This document shows positions 18,372 through 27,667 of a stretch of 64,000 nucleotides of DNA, in pieces. Position 1 is the stretch's first letter; each line of letters begins with the position of its first letter. The notes under the pieces are model-generated. The model saw nothing but the letters and a program-made list of their open reading frames with translations, did no database searches and was not told where the DNA came from. The position numbers and the translations under genes were made by a program. The DNA is taken from assembly GCF_900117315.1 (NCBI RefSeq), contig NZ_LT630337.1, positions 4,059,294 to 4,123,293 on the forward strand, written 5' to 3'. This DNA comes from Bacillus massilinigeriensis (lineage in GTDB: Bacteria > Bacillota > Bacilli > Bacillales > Cytobacillaceae).

Positions 18372-19067
18372 ATGTTCAAGCTCTTGTTAATTGAAGATGA
18401 TGCGAGCCTATTTCAGGAGGTTAAGGATCGATTAACTGGTTGGTCCTACGATGTATATGGAATCTGCGATTTTAGCAGAGTCCTTCAGGAATATACTGAA
18501 ATAATGCCTGATTTGGTGATTATTGATGTCCAATTGCCTAAATTTGACGGGTTTCACTGGTGCCGAATGATTCGCTCACACTCAAATGTTCCCATTATCT
18601 TTTTATCATCACGTGACCATCCAACAGATATTGTGATGTCCATGCAGCTGGGAGCCGACGATTATATTCAAAAGCCATTTCATTTTGATGTGCTTATTGC
18701 CAAAATACAAGCTATTCTTCGCCGTGTTTACAACTATAATACTGATCCTATCCAACTGAAAACATGGTGTGATGCCACCATCGACTTTGAAAAAAATACA
18801 GTCACCAATGATCAAGGTACGATTGAATTAACAAAAAATGAGATTTTTATTTTAAGAAAACTAATAGAACAAAAAAACAAAATTGTCAGCCGGGAGGAAT
18901 TAATTAATAGTTTATGGGATGATGAGCGGTTTGTTAGCGATAACACGTTAACTGTCAATGTTAATCGTTTACGAAAAAGGCTAGATGAACTTGGTCTAGG
19001 GCACTACATTGAAACGAGGATTGGGCAAGGCTACATTGCTTTAGAAGAGGGAACCCTCTATGATTAA
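18372..19067 (+). CDS. OmpR-type response regulator, BceR-like
   Basis: A 231-residue regulator with a receiver domain (phosphoacceptor Asp in LVIIDVQLPKFDG, about residue 54; Lys in QKPF, about 104) and a winged helix DNA-binding domain from about 130 (LTKNEIFILRKL...VNVNRLRKRL). It heads a kinase-regulator pair followed by a BceAB-type transporter, so it should activate that transporter when peptide antibiotics are sensed. The ATG at 18372 is preferred over a GTG three codons upstream. It overlaps the kinase gene by 8 bp. Confidence 0.92.
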   Translation: MFKLLLIEDDASLFQEVKDRLTGWSYDVYGICDFSRVLQEYTEIMPDLVIIDVQLPKFDGFHWCRMIRSHSNVPIIFLSSRDHPTDIVMSMQLGADDYIQKPFHFDVLIAKIQAILRRVYNYNTDPIQLKTWCDATIDFEKNTVTNDQGTIELTKNEIFILRKLIEQKNKIVSREELINSLWDDERFVSDNTLTVNVNRLRKRLDELGLGHYIETRIGQGYIALEEGTLYD

Positions 19068-20064
19068 ACAATTTATTTTAGAAAAACTAAGCTGGATTAT
19101 CATGTTTTTCTTTTTGCAATCCTTCATACTTTTTGTTTCTTTTCTAGATTCGAGTATTCCTTTTTCCTCAGTTTTCTATATCTTTTTTTTATCATGTATT
19201 ATTTTTAGCAATTTTTTAACGATCCGCTACCATAAGGAAACGAAATTCTATCAAAGCTTACAAGAGTGGGATAACAGTCTTGATATCACAAGTATTACCC
19301 AGGCAGAAAGCCCCTTTGAAAAGGTGATTGAGGAATGCCTTATTCATCAAACTGAGCAACAAAAGCAATTGATTACACAAAATTTGATTGCCTTAGAACA
19401 GGAAAAGGATGATCTCCTATCCTGGATTCATGAAATCAAGACACCCTTAACAACCATGAACCTAATCATTGAACGACTAGAGGATGAAAAAATAAAATCG
19501 CAATTAACTCATGAATGGCTGAGAATTCATCTCTTGCTCGATCAACAGCTTCATCAAAAGCGAATACCTTTTATTGAAAAGGATTTATATATAGAAAAGC
19601 TTGATCTTAAAACCATCATTTTTAAGGAGATTAAGACATTACAATCCTGGTGCATACAAAAAGGGATTGGATTTGACGTACAGCTAGAAGAAACGCACGT
19701 GCTTAGTGATGGAAAATGGTTAGCATTTATGATAAGACAGCTTCTTACTAACGCCGTCAAATATAGCCCATCTTCTACAATCATCATAGAAAGCTTTAAA
19801 CAAGATGACCAAATAAAGCTGCTATTAAAGGACTTCGGCCGAGGGATTGACCCAAAAGACCTACCTAGGATTTTTGAAAAAGGCTTTACCTCCACCATCC
19901 AACATCAGGATACTGCAGCTACTGGTATGGGGTTATATTTAACTGATAAAATCGCTCATACATTGCTGATTAAAATCGACGTTTTATCCAAACCTGGAGA
20001 GGGAACGACCTTTACTTTAACCTTTCCGAAAAGAAACGTTTTTGTACATATAACAGGCATGTGA
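19060..20064 (+). CDS. intramembrane-sensing histidine kinase, BceS-like
   Basis: A 334-residue kinase with two N-terminal membrane segments (about residues 12-30 and 36-56) separated by only a few residues, hence almost no external sensor. It has an H-box (WIHEIKTPLTTM, His about 128) and an ATPase domain with RQLLTNAVKYS and TGMGLYL. This is the BceS group, which relies on its partner ABC transporter to sense peptide antibiotics. It is translationally coupled to the regulator gene, and its stop lies inside a palindrome (20057-20080). Confidence 0.92.
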   Translation: MIKQFILEKLSWIIMFFFLQSFILFVSFLDSSIPFSSVFYIFFLSCIIFSNFLTIRYHKETKFYQSLQEWDNSLDITSITQAESPFEKVIEECLIHQTEQQKQLITQNLIALEQEKDDLLSWIHEIKTPLTTMNLIIERLEDEKIKSQLTHEWLRIHLLLDQQLHQKRIPFIEKDLYIEKLDLKTIIFKEIKTLQSWCIQKGIGFDVQLEETHVLSDGKWLAFMIRQLLTNAVKYSPSSTIIIESFKQDDQIKLLLKDFGRGIDPKDLPRIFEKGFTSTIQHQDTAATGMGLYLTDKIAHTLLIKIDVLSKPGEGTTFTLTFPKRNVFVHITGM

Positions 20065-20080
20065 CAAGATTGTCACATGC
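20057..20080. promoter_or_regulatory. palindrome: BceR-type operator or terminator
   Basis: Arms of 11 nt (20057-20067 and 20070-20080) pair perfectly, and the core TGACAAGATTGTCA fits the TNACA-N4-TGTNA pattern reported for BceR-type regulators. It overlaps the kinase stop codon and lies about 70 bp upstream of the probable start point set by TATAAT (20129-20134). That -10 box has no good -35, as expected for an activated promoter. A T-rich tail also makes a terminator role possible. Confidence 0.6.
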
Positions 20081-20158
20081 TTTTCTTATTTGTTATTTCA
20101 ATCGAAGGAAAAGATGTTTACAGATTTCTATAATGAAGGTGTAAAGGAGTGAATGAGG

Positions 20159-20920
20159 ATGAACATTTTAGAAGCAAAAAGAATTCATAAAAGCTATGGC
20201 AATAAATTTAATAAAGAAAAAGTATTAAAAGGGTTAGATATCTCTATAAAAAGAGGAGAATTCGTTAGCATTATGGGGGCATCTGGCTCAGGAAAGACGA
20301 CCCTCCTCAATGTCCTTTCTTCCATCGATACCGTAACAGGTGGTTCAATCAAAATTGAAGACAAGGAAATTACAGGGATGAAGGAAAAGCAGTTGGCAGA
20401 ATTCAGAAAAAACCACTTAGGGTTTATCTTTCAGGAATATAACTTGCTTGATACGTTGACAGTGAAGGAAAATATCCTATTGCCTCTTTCTGTTGCAAAG
20501 GTGTCAAGGAAGGAAGCAAACGAACGATTCGAAGCTGTAGCAACAGAGCTTGGGATTTTGGATGTACAGGATAAATATCCAAATGAAATATCTGGAGGAC
20601 AAAAACAACGGACCTCAGCAGCACGCGCTTTTATCCATGAACCTAGCATCATTTTTGCAGATGAACCAACGGGTGCGCTGGATTCCAAATCCGCTTCTGA
20701 TTTGCTAAACAAAATAAGTGATCTAAATCAAAAGCGAAAGGCAACGATATTAATGGTCACCCACGATCCTGTTGCCGCTAGTTTCAGTAATAGAGTGATA
20801 TTCATTAAGGACGGTCAGATTTATACCGAATTAATCAAAGGGGAGGAAACTAGACAATCCTTTTTTAAGGATATTATGAAAACACAGGGTGTATTAGGTG
20901 GGGTGCAAAATGAGCATTAA
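20159..20920 (+). CDS. BceA-like ABC transporter ATP-binding protein
   Basis: A 253-residue MacB/LolD-type ATPase with Walker [10 protein letters not shown] (about residues 39-47), Q-loop [13 protein letters not shown], signature [14 protein letters not shown], Walker [14 protein letters not shown] and H-loop MVTHDP. With the following permease it forms a peptide-antibiotic sensing and detoxifying transporter. AAAGGAG suits the ATG at 20159; another ATG two codons earlier is possible. It overlaps the permease gene by 11 bp. Confidence 0.92.
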   Translation: MNILEAKRIHKSYGNKFNKEKVLKGLDISIKRGEFVSIMGASGSGKTTLLNVLSSIDTVTGGSIKIEDKEITGMKEKQLAEFRKNHLGFIFQEYNLLDTLTVKENILLPLSVAKVSRKEANERFEAVATELGILDVQDKYPNEISGGQKQRTSAARAFIHEPSIIFADEPTGALDSKSASDLLNKISDLNQKRKATILMVTHDPVAASFSNRVIFIKDGQIYTELIKGEETRQSFFKDIMKTQGVLGGVQNEH

Positions 20921-22847
20921 TCAATTGATTCTTCGTAACTTGAAGAAAAATTTGAAAAACTATTATTTATATGTTTTTGCCCTTATCTTTACCGTCGCAC
21001 TTTATTTTTCCTTTGTCACCCTACAATATGACCCATCAATGGATCAAACGAAGGGAACAATTAAAGGGGCAGCATCCATTCGCGCGGCATCTATTTTACT
21101 AGTTGCCATTGTAACGATCTTCATTTTATATGCAAATACTATTTTTATAAAGAGACGAAGTAAAGAGATTGGACTATTTCAGTTAATTGGAATGACGAAG
21201 AACAGAATCTTTGGTATCCTATCTGCTGAAAATTTCTTTCTATATTTTGCCTCCCTAGTTATTGGAATTTTTATCGGGTTTGCCTTTTCAAGGTTAATCA
21301 TTATGATTTTATTTAAAGTAACGAAGGTCAATGCTGTGGCAACCCTGCATTTCTCATCCCAAGCATTGATCCAAGCAATGATTGTTTTTTCTGCCATCTA
21401 TCTCTTAATCATGCTCATGAATTTCCTATTTATTAAGAGACAAAGTATTCTTGCTCTTTTTAGAGTGACGTCATCAACAGAAGCAAAGGCGAAAAAGCTA
21501 TCCTTAATGGAAATTCTCATCGGGATATTAGGTATCTTATTTATTATCGCCGGATATTATCTTTCATCAAAATTGTTTGATGGGGAATTCCCAACCATTA
21601 ACAAACTGTTTACCGCAATGATTACCATCCTTGCGCTTGTAATCATCGGAACCTATCTTTTCTATAAAGGTTCTGTCAGCTTTGTCTTTTATCTAATTAG
21701 AAAAAGGAAAAATGGATTTTTAAATATCAATGAGGTATTATCTCTTACATCGATCATGTTCCGAATGAAATCTAATGCCTTATTATTAACTATTATTACA
21801 ACTGTTTCAGCCCTTGCTATCGGGTTATTAACATTGAGTTATATTTCCTACTATTCCGCTGAAAAGTCAGCGAAAAATATGGTCGCTGCGGATTTCTCGT
21901 TTATTAATAAACAGGATGCTAGTAAGTTTAAAAAGGAATTAGATGCCGATCAAATAAAGTATAAAGAAAAGATGATAGATGTTATTCAGGTTCATGCTAA
22001 CGTTCGCTCCATTATTGAAACAAATTTAGATGCAATTAATTTTGACCCCAAAAAAACCAGCGTCCCTGTTGTCAGTGAAAAGGTAGTAAAAGGGTTAAAC
22101 TTATCCAAGGAGGATATCATCCTAACTGGTTTTGATGACGCATTAAAAAACTTTCTGTCCTTTAAGGATTCAGGGAAGGTTAAACTGATTGGACAAAAGG
22201 AAAGTCAATCGCTTAATTTTATTGAATTAAGAAGGGAATATATTATCTCATCCTATTTTGGTCAGCCTATTGTTGTTGTGGATGATACTGTTTTTGAGGG
22301 GCTGAAAAATGATATTGACCAAGAGATTCAAAAGGTATCCTCCCTCTTTATCGGAATCGACATACGAAATGAAGATAAAATTGAAAAAGCGAATGATATT
22401 TTTCAAACCTTGAATTTAGGAGAAGATTCGCCTAACAGGTCCAAGTTAGAGATAACCAATGCTCAAAAGAACAATTTTGGTCTTGTTATGTTTATCGTTG
22501 GATTTTTAGGTTTAACCTTTCTTGTAACATCCGGTTGTATTCTTTATTTTAAGCAAATGGATGAAAGTGAAGAGGAAAAATCAAATTATACCATTCTCAG
22601 AAAGCTAGGGTTCACACAAAGTGATTTGCTAAAAGGGATTCAAGCGAAACAACTTTTCAACTTTGGGATTCCTTTATTCATCGGACTACTTCACAGCTAC
22701 TTTGCCGTCAAGTCAGGCTGGTTCTTTTTCGGTACTGAGCTTTGGACCCCAATGATTATTGTCATGCTACTATATACGGCTCTTTACTCTATTTTTGGAA
22801 TACTTTCTGTTATGTATTACAAAAAAGTGATTAAAGAAGCATTATAA
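20910..22847 (+). CDS. BceB-like ABC transporter permease
   Basis: A 645-residue FtsX-type permease with about ten membrane segments. A large extracellular region (about residues 310-525) lies between segments seven and eight, the layout typical of BceB, where it contacts peptide antibiotics or their lipid II-cycle complexes. FtsX motifs around [20 protein letters not shown] are clear. The ATG at 20910 follows AGGTGGGG and overlaps the end of the ATPase gene. The exact antibiotic cannot be predicted. Confidence 0.92.
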   Translation: MSINQLILRNLKKNLKNYYLYVFALIFTVALYFSFVTLQYDPSMDQTKGTIKGAASIRAASILLVAIVTIFILYANTIFIKRRSKEIGLFQLIGMTKNRIFGILSAENFFLYFASLVIGIFIGFAFSRLIIMILFKVTKVNAVATLHFSSQALIQAMIVFSAIYLLIMLMNFLFIKRQSILALFRVTSSTEAKAKKLSLMEILIGILGILFIIAGYYLSSKLFDGEFPTINKLFTAMITILALVIIGTYLFYKGSVSFVFYLIRKRKNGFLNINEVLSLTSIMFRMKSNALLLTIITTVSALAIGLLTLSYISYYSAEKSAKNMVAADFSFINKQDASKFKKELDADQIKYKEKMIDVIQVHANVRSIIETNLDAINFDPKKTSVPVVSEKVVKGLNLSKEDIILTGFDDALKNFLSFKDSGKVKLIGQKESQSLNFIELRREYIISSYFGQPIVVVDDTVFEGLKNDIDQEIQKVSSLFIGIDIRNEDKIEKANDIFQTLNLGEDSPNRSKLEITNAQKNNFGLVMFIVGFLGLTFLVTSGCILYFKQMDESEEEKSNYTILRKLGFTQSDLLKGIQAKQLFNFGIPLFIGLLHSYFAVKSGWFFFGTELWTPMIIVMLLYTALYSIFGILSVMYYKKVIKEAL

Positions 22848-22855
22848 AAATTCCC

Positions 22856-22898
22856 GGGCTTTCCCATAAAGTACAACAGGTACTATATGGAAAAGCCC
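22856..22898. terminator. bidirectional terminator
   Basis: GGGCTTT...CCATA pairs with TATGG...AAAGCCC, with an inner GTAC/GTAC stem, between the convergent permease and MFS genes. Confidence 0.7.
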
Positions 22899-22927
22899 TT
22901 CTTTGCATAAAAGGCAATTCCTTAACC

Positions 22928-24145
22928 TTAGGCGAGCTTTCTCCTTGCCGCAATTGTTGGGCTTGTTTCTGGGAAAGTAGCAACTAAGAAAATATAAATA
23001 GATGAAAAGGCGATAAAGAATACCATCGATGGCACGTAACCAACAGACCCTAATAAATAGCTCCAAATAATGGTGGCTATGGTCTGTCCCGCATAAGCTA
23101 ATGCCCAAAACAATCCGAACATGACAGTTAACCTTTGAGGATTCATCCCTTTCAATTCATGAGGGAGATTTAAAAATATTGGATATTGTGTAAACATTGC
23201 AAACCCTGATATAGAAATGAATAGGTAGGATAGAAAAGGATTACTATTGGCAAATATCAATGTCAAGGTAAAGGTTAAAACCATGATAATTCCAACAATC
23301 ATCAAGGATAGTCTACGCGGGAGCCCTTTGTTTCCAATGTATATCCCTGCAAAGGTTCCAAGAATGGCGAATCCCGAAATGAGTAAGTTCGTTACAGAAC
23401 CATCTAACAATGTATATTGATCAAACACTGTTTTAAAGCTGACAAGTGATAATACATAAAGGGTTAAAAAGGATGCAAATGCAATTCCATATCTCCAAAG
23501 AAATCCATCCTTTAAGGCATCCATATAGGTATAGTTTTCTGTACCCTTATCATTTTCTTTGGATCGAAAATCTTCTGCCTTCCATATCCATGCAACAAAT
23601 AATATTAATGTGAGTGAGGCAAAAAATGTTAGGGTGGTCCGCCAATTTTCTACCATTTGGTTAGCAAAAAGCGTGAACAGTACAGCAACGATGAATGCCC
23701 CCACATTATAAGAGACTGTATTTGCGGCATTAATTCGCATCTTTTCCTTTGAATTTGATATATAGTGAGCTACAACCGGGTTCATATAAACAATAACCAT
23801 AGATCCACCAATGGCCATTACCATTCGAGCAATTGTATAGGCCCAATAATTAGGCATATATATGGCAACTAAGCCCATGATAAGAAGTCCAATTCCAGTA
23901 CCTGCTGCTTTCTTTGGACCTAATCTCATAATAATCAACGCTGCTAAAATATTGGCAAATACGCGTGCCGTTGTAATGGAATAATTGACTAATTGAGATA
24001 TGACAGGATCAACAGGTCCACCAAAAAATGTCTCCATTATTTGCGGGGTTAAAGAGGAACCCGCCACCCAGTTCATGGCGAAGGTAACATAGGCTAACCA
24101 TAGCACCGCTAACATAAAATAACCTTTTGTTTTATTGATTTCCAT
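22928..24145 (-). CDS. MFS transporter
   Basis: A 405-residue protein with about 12 membrane segments. The N-terminal half has LKSMI-like loop residues RLGPKKAAGTGIGLL and ARMVMAIGGSMVIVYMNPVVAHY, the second half KGLPRRLSLMIVG. It belongs to the general MFS fold, but I cannot assign a substrate. The ATG at 24145 is supported by AGAGGTG 6-7 bp upstream; a GTG three codons earlier overlaps that site. It is a single-gene unit by its surroundings. Confidence 0.85.
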   Translation of the reverse strand: MEINKTKGYFMLAVLWLAYVTFAMNWVAGSSLTPQIMETFFGGPVDPVISQLVNYSITTARVFANILAALIIMRLGPKKAAGTGIGLLIMGLVAIYMPNYWAYTIARMVMAIGGSMVIVYMNPVVAHYISNSKEKMRINAANTVSYNVGAFIVAVLFTLFANQMVENWRTTLTFFASLTLILFVAWIWKAEDFRSKENDKGTENYTYMDALKDGFLWRYGIAFASFLTLYVLSLVSFKTVFDQYTLLDGSVTNLLISGFAILGTFAGIYIGNKGLPRRLSLMIVGIIMVLTFTLTLIFANSNPFLSYLFISISGFAMFTQYPIFLNLPHELKGMNPQRLTVMFGLFWALAYAGQTIATIIWSYLLGSVGYVPSMVFFIAFSSIYIFLVATFPETSPTIAARRKLA

Positions 24146-24290
24146 CCCTTTCACCTCTTTTTATGGTGATTATAAAAATTTCTCTTTAGGTTGATTAATG
24201 AAAAGCAGCCTCAATAGATAAATATCATCACAAATATTCTTTCCTAAATTCATGCTTCATTCTTGTGGGAATTGTTGTCACTAGATCCTA

Positions 24291-24329
24291 AAAAGAGGAG
24301 ACAGGTATCCTTTACCTGTCTCCTCTTTT
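24291..24329. terminator. strong bidirectional terminator
   Basis: Two 17-nt arms (24291-24307 and 24313-24329) pair perfectly around a 5-nt loop, with A and T tracts at the ends. It lies 120 bp past the purine permease stop. The remaining intergenic sequence to 24451 shows nothing else. Confidence 0.85.
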
Positions 24330-24451
24330 GATCCCTTCAATAAAAACGCATTTTCGTTTTCATCATGGAAACTATTTAATTTTACTTACATTCATTTTTC
24401 TTATTCAATAATGGCTTAACAAAAGCATAAATGACTTCATTTCACTATAAC

Positions 24452-25741
24452 TTAATGACCTGGGAAAAAGGCCAATTGGATTAGGAAAATTAAACCGAAT
24501 ATATAAATAAGCGGATGTACTTCCTTTCCCTTACCACTTACAAATTTAATAATCGGGTACGTAATAAAACCTATGGCAATCCCTGTTGCAATACTTCCAG
24601 TTAAAGGCATGGTTAGAATGACTGCAAAGGTTGGAAATGCTTCGTCAAATTCCTTCCACTTAATCTTTGATAACCCCTCCATCATAAAACTACCAACGAT
24701 GATTAGGGCTGGGGCAGTAATAGCAGATAATCCAGAAATAGCCGACACTAATGGTGAAAGAAATAACGAAATCAAAAATAGAATGGCAACTACCACTGAG
24801 GTAAGACCTGTTCGACCACCTGCTGCAACCCCTGATGTGGATTCAATGTAAGCTGTTGTCGGTGTAGTGCCTAACGTAGCACCAACGGTAGTCGCTATCG
24901 CATCTGCAGTAAGAGCAGCCTTTGCTCTTGGCAGCTTTCCATCTTTTAAAAGACTTGCTTGCTCAGCAACTCCAATGATTGTTCCTGTTGTATCAAATAT
25001 GGTCACTAATAAGAAGGCAAAAACGACAGTATATAAAGAATTTGAAAAAACACCTGAAATATCCAAATCAAAGAACTTAATTGAAGGTGGAACTGAAGCT
25101 AACCCATCAAAGTGGAGAAGCCCCATAAAATATCCAATGATTGCTGTTACAAGCATTCCAATAAATAATGACCCTTTAATTTTACGAGCGTTGAGAATAA
25201 GAGTAATAAAAATGCCAATAATCGATAAGACCGTTACAGGCTCGCGAAAATCACCAACGGCAACAAGGTTCGTTTCATTAGCGACTACAATTCCAGACAT
25301 TCTTAAGCCAATAAAAGCAATGAATAATCCAATTCCTGATGTAATTCCATATTTTAATGAATTAGGTATAGACTCAATAATAAGTTCACGAAGCTTTGTG
25401 AAGGTTAATAAAAGAAAGAGAATACCTGCTAAAAAAACCGCTCCAAAAATCACTTGATAGCTGACCCCTTGAGTTGCAACAACACTTGTAAAATATGCAT
25501 TCATCCCCATACCGGGAGCGATAGCAATAGGGTAATTTGCGAATAATGCCATGATTAATGTTCCAAGAATTGCAGAAAGAATGGTTGCAACAAAAACCTG
25601 ATCAAATGGCACACCTGCTGCTGATAGTATCGCCGGATTAACCACAATGACATAGGCCATTGTTAAAAAGGTTGTTAAACCTGCAAGTATTTCCGTTTTC
25701 ACATTTGTTCCTAATTCACGTAGTTTAAATAAACGTTCCAT
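24452..25741 (-). CDS. pbuG: NCS2 purine permease, PbuG/AzgA type
   Basis: A 429-residue membrane protein of the AzgA-like branch of the NCS2 family. Landmarks are MERLFKLRELGTNVKTEILAGLTTFLTMAYVIVVNP at the start (quoted in part: TEILAGLTTFLTMAYV), PGMGMNAYFT (about residues 74-83), TDAIATTVGATLGTTPTTAYIES (about 270) and the C-terminal AFPTFAVILTMPLTGSIA. It takes up hypoxanthine/guanine or adenine. The guanine riboswitch in its leader favours the PbuG role. TCCTCC complement lies before the ATG. Confidence 0.9.
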   Translation of the reverse strand: MERLFKLRELGTNVKTEILAGLTTFLTMAYVIVVNPAILSAAGVPFDQVFVATILSAILGTLIMALFANYPIAIAPGMGMNAYFTSVVATQGVSYQVIFGAVFLAGILFLLLTFTKLRELIIESIPNSLKYGITSGIGLFIAFIGLRMSGIVVANETNLVAVGDFREPVTVLSIIGIFITLILNARKIKGSLFIGMLVTAIIGYFMGLLHFDGLASVPPSIKFFDLDISGVFSNSLYTVVFAFLLVTIFDTTGTIIGVAEQASLLKDGKLPRAKAALTADAIATTVGATLGTTPTTAYIESTSGVAAGGRTGLTSVVVAILFLISLFLSPLVSAISGLSAITAPALIIVGSFMMEGLSKIKWKEFDEAFPTFAVILTMPLTGSIATGIAIGFITYPIIKFVSGKGKEVHPLIYIFGLIFLIQLAFFPGH

Positions 25742-25858
25742 ATATCCTCCTTTAAGGAAAAGCGTGATGTCATTAGCAATAGCTGTAATGATATATTTTA
25801 TACTTTGAGGGTAGACACCATTCAGATTTATGAAAGATCTCCCTTCCTATTCATACCC

Positions 25859-25970
25859 AAAAAAAATCCTAACTATAAATGGGTAGACAAAGCCCCCATT
25901 CGTAGTTAGGAATTTCCGGTTCCTAGTAGAAACTCTCAGACCATATCACCGAGAATATACGAATGTATTT
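25859..25970 (-). promoter_or_regulatory. guanine riboswitch with terminator
   Basis: On the minus strand P1 pairs 25958-25965 with 25897-25904. The core has GATATGG, the J2/3 sequence TTTCTAC, P3 TAGGAA/TTCCTA with an L3 CCGGAAA loop, and J3/1 ACTA. The C in that ACTA corresponds to C74, so the ligand is guanine or hypoxanthine, not adenine. The strand 25895-25910 pairs alternatively with 25868-25883 (15 of 16) before an eight-U run, giving ligand-stabilised termination ahead of pbuG. Confidence 0.93.
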
Positions 25971-26003
25971 CCTTATATATTTCTTATTGATAACCCGGTG
26001 ATA

Positions 26004-26032
26004 ATAATAAACGAATATTCTATTCATGTCAA
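26004..26032 (-). promoter_or_regulatory. pbuG promoter with possible PurR boxes
   Basis: On the minus strand TTGACA (26032-26027) and TATTAT (26009-26004) are 17 bp apart, about 40 bp upstream of the riboswitch. Two sequences near the PurR consensus AWWWCCGAACWWT (each about 11 of 13) flank it in inverted orientation at 26007-26019 and 26039-26051. pbuG is in the PurR regulon of B. subtilis. The promoter is good; the PurR boxes are tentative. Confidence 0.65.
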
Positions 26033-26235
26033 CCATGTATTGTTCGTGAATCAATCGAATATTTATGTAACGCTTTCATTATTACTCCGATAATTCAACC
26101 AAAATACGAATGGGATAAGATCATTGTCTCTCTCCCATGAGGATAAGGAATCAGGTCCAATTATCAGCACAACTCTTCCGAAAGGATCAAGCAATGAGCA
26201 TAACTAGAGGGTGACCTGACCAAATATAAGTATAA

Positions 26236-26272
26236 AAAAAGGGACCAAGGAGTCTTCCCCCCTTATCCCTAG
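26236..26272 (-). terminator. probable terminator
   Basis: On the minus strand AGGGA...CCTTGGTCCCT is followed by TTTTTTT, just past the stop of the small gene at 26276. Between here and the pbuG promoter only a loose TCAGGTC/GACCTGA pairing (about 26152 and 26214) was seen. Confidence 0.6.
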
Positions 26273-26275
26273 GAA

Positions 26276-26683
26276 TTAGGAATTTTCTTTTAATCCCACA
26301 ACAGTAAAGACCTCATCTAAACTAACCATACGTGAAAACTTAATCGTACTCGTCCCTATATATCCTTCCTCATTAGCACCTAACCCACTTAATAAATCAT
26401 CCCGATGAATAAAGGTAGGATATACTTTATTGTCCTTTTTTGGATAGGCTAAAAATAAATAGCCCTTCTTATTTAAGTAATTTCCCTCAATAACTTTATT
26501 TACTATTGCTTTTAAAGCGTCCATATCCAAAACAAAAGCGAAAATAAGATCATAGAGACTATTAGCAAGCTCCGTATCATAATCAGCAAGCTCAGGGAAA
26601 TAATCCGAACGCTCTGGCTGATTTAATATGGCAGCTTGCTTATATTTTTTTAAATTTAGCTTTTCTACAATTGTTTTTGACAT
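26276..26683 (-). CDS. hypothetical protein
   Basis: A 135-residue cytoplasmic protein (MSKTIVEKLNLKKYKQAAIL, then YFPELADYDTELANSLYDLIF). It is rich in aspartate and lysine, with no signal peptide or membrane segment. The alternation around GYLFLAYPKKDNKVYPTFIHRDDL suggests a compact alpha/beta fold, similar in feel to DUF3052-like proteins, but I do not recognise the family securely. The ATG at 26683 is favoured by GGTGAG 7 bp upstream over an in-frame TTG at 26698. It is a single gene with its own terminator. Confidence 0.75.
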   Translation of the reverse strand: MSKTIVEKLNLKKYKQAAILNQPERSDYFPELADYDTELANSLYDLIFAFVLDMDALKAIVNKVIEGNYLNKKGYLFLAYPKKDNKVYPTFIHRDDLLSGLGANEEGYIGTSTIKFSRMVSLDEVFTVVGLKENS

Positions 26684-26907
26684 AAGTGACTCACCCAATT
26701 TTCCTTTTTCTACAGTGTAAATTGATATCTAATTTTAAGCAAATTTTCAGACTCTATTGGCCATTTCAACCTACGGATTCTTTCATCTCTTTTTATAATT
26801 TGTAATTCTCCAAAAATATAATCTTTTCAATTTTCCGTACATATATTATTTTATAACACCACTTTTTTTCAGGAAGTATATCCTTTAACACAAAAGGAGA
26901 GATTGGC

Positions 26908-27243
26908 ATGGCAGAAATATTGAATTTCCGAGAATTTTATCAGAAAGCCCCTATTCAGATTAACCAAAGGGATTGGTCGGCCATTCAAAAGGAAGAGAGA
27001 TTTATTGAGATGTTCAAATCTTGTACCCATTGGTTAATTGCCCTAGAGGGTAGTGAAATGAATCAAAGGATGATCCACTGGAGGGTTTTAATTTTTCCAG
27101 CTGAAGCAAGCGGCTCCTTCAATTATACTTGCCCCTTTTTTAAATCAGATTTTCTCCGGCTATTTAATGATGCTTTAGAGCTTTCAAAAAAAATAGAGCA
27201 ATTAGCAAAAGAGGATCAATTATTTTCAATTTATGCAAATTGA
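26908..27243 (+). CDS. hypothetical protein
   Basis: A 111-residue cytoplasmic protein (MAEILNFREFYQKAPIQIN; WLIALEGSEMNQRMIHWRVLIFP; FLRLFNDALELSKKIEQLAKED). No motif or family is recognised. AAAGGAGAG lies 8 bp before the ATG, which makes it a credible gene. It is divergent from the preceding small gene and convergent with fixX. Confidence 0.75.
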   Translation: MAEILNFREFYQKAPIQINQRDWSAIQKEERFIEMFKSCTHWLIALEGSEMNQRMIHWRVLIFPAEASGSFNYTCPFFKSDFLRLFNDALELSKKIEQLAKEDQLFSIYAN

Positions 27244-27370
27244 GAGAAAAAAGGTCTAATCTCTTGATTTCCCTTTTTGTATAACTTTGTGAATAAAGTA
27301 CATACATGATTATTTTTTCAGAAAAAAAAGGACTATCCTCAAAGTTAGCCCCCAAAATTACCTCTATTTA

Positions 27371-27667
27371 TTAACCTAATCGAAAAACAATTCCGTGACC
27401 ACCCTTCGGATACTCCCACTGAATATTTTGATGTGGGCAGCCAATACGACAGCTTCCACATTCATGACATCCCTCATATCCCACATGCATTCGAATGTCT
27501 TCCCATTTATAAATCTCTGCTGGGCAGAATATTGTACAGATTTTATCAGGGCATTTTGTTAAACATATATCTGTATCTTTCACATGAAGATGAGATTTTG
27601 TATCAGCGTTAAAGCGAACAAGGTATTGCTTTTCCTCTATTGATTTATAGTTTTTCTGTCCACTCAT
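27371..27667 (-). CDS. fixX: FixX-type ferredoxin-like protein
   Basis: A 98-residue iron-sulfur protein with cysteine groups CLTKCPDKICTIFC (about residues 37-50) and CHECGSCRIGC (about 67-77), the pattern of FixX/YdiT ferredoxin-like partners of FixC. It should carry electrons within the FixABCX bifurcating complex. The ATG at 27667 shares its A with the fixC TAA, so translation is coupled. An in-frame upstream start lies inside fixC and is rejected. Confidence 0.92.
   Translation of the reverse strand: MSGQKNYKSIEEKQYLVRFNADTKSHLHVKDTDICLTKCPDKICTIFCPAEIYKWEDIRMHVGYEGCHECGSCRIGCPHQNIQWEYPKGGHGIVFRLG

Noticed and set aside
26152..26220. Possible structured RNA between pbuG and the small gene at 26276
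   Set aside because: Only a 7-bp TCAGGTC/GACCTGA pairing around a long loop was seen, with no conserved core or terminator.
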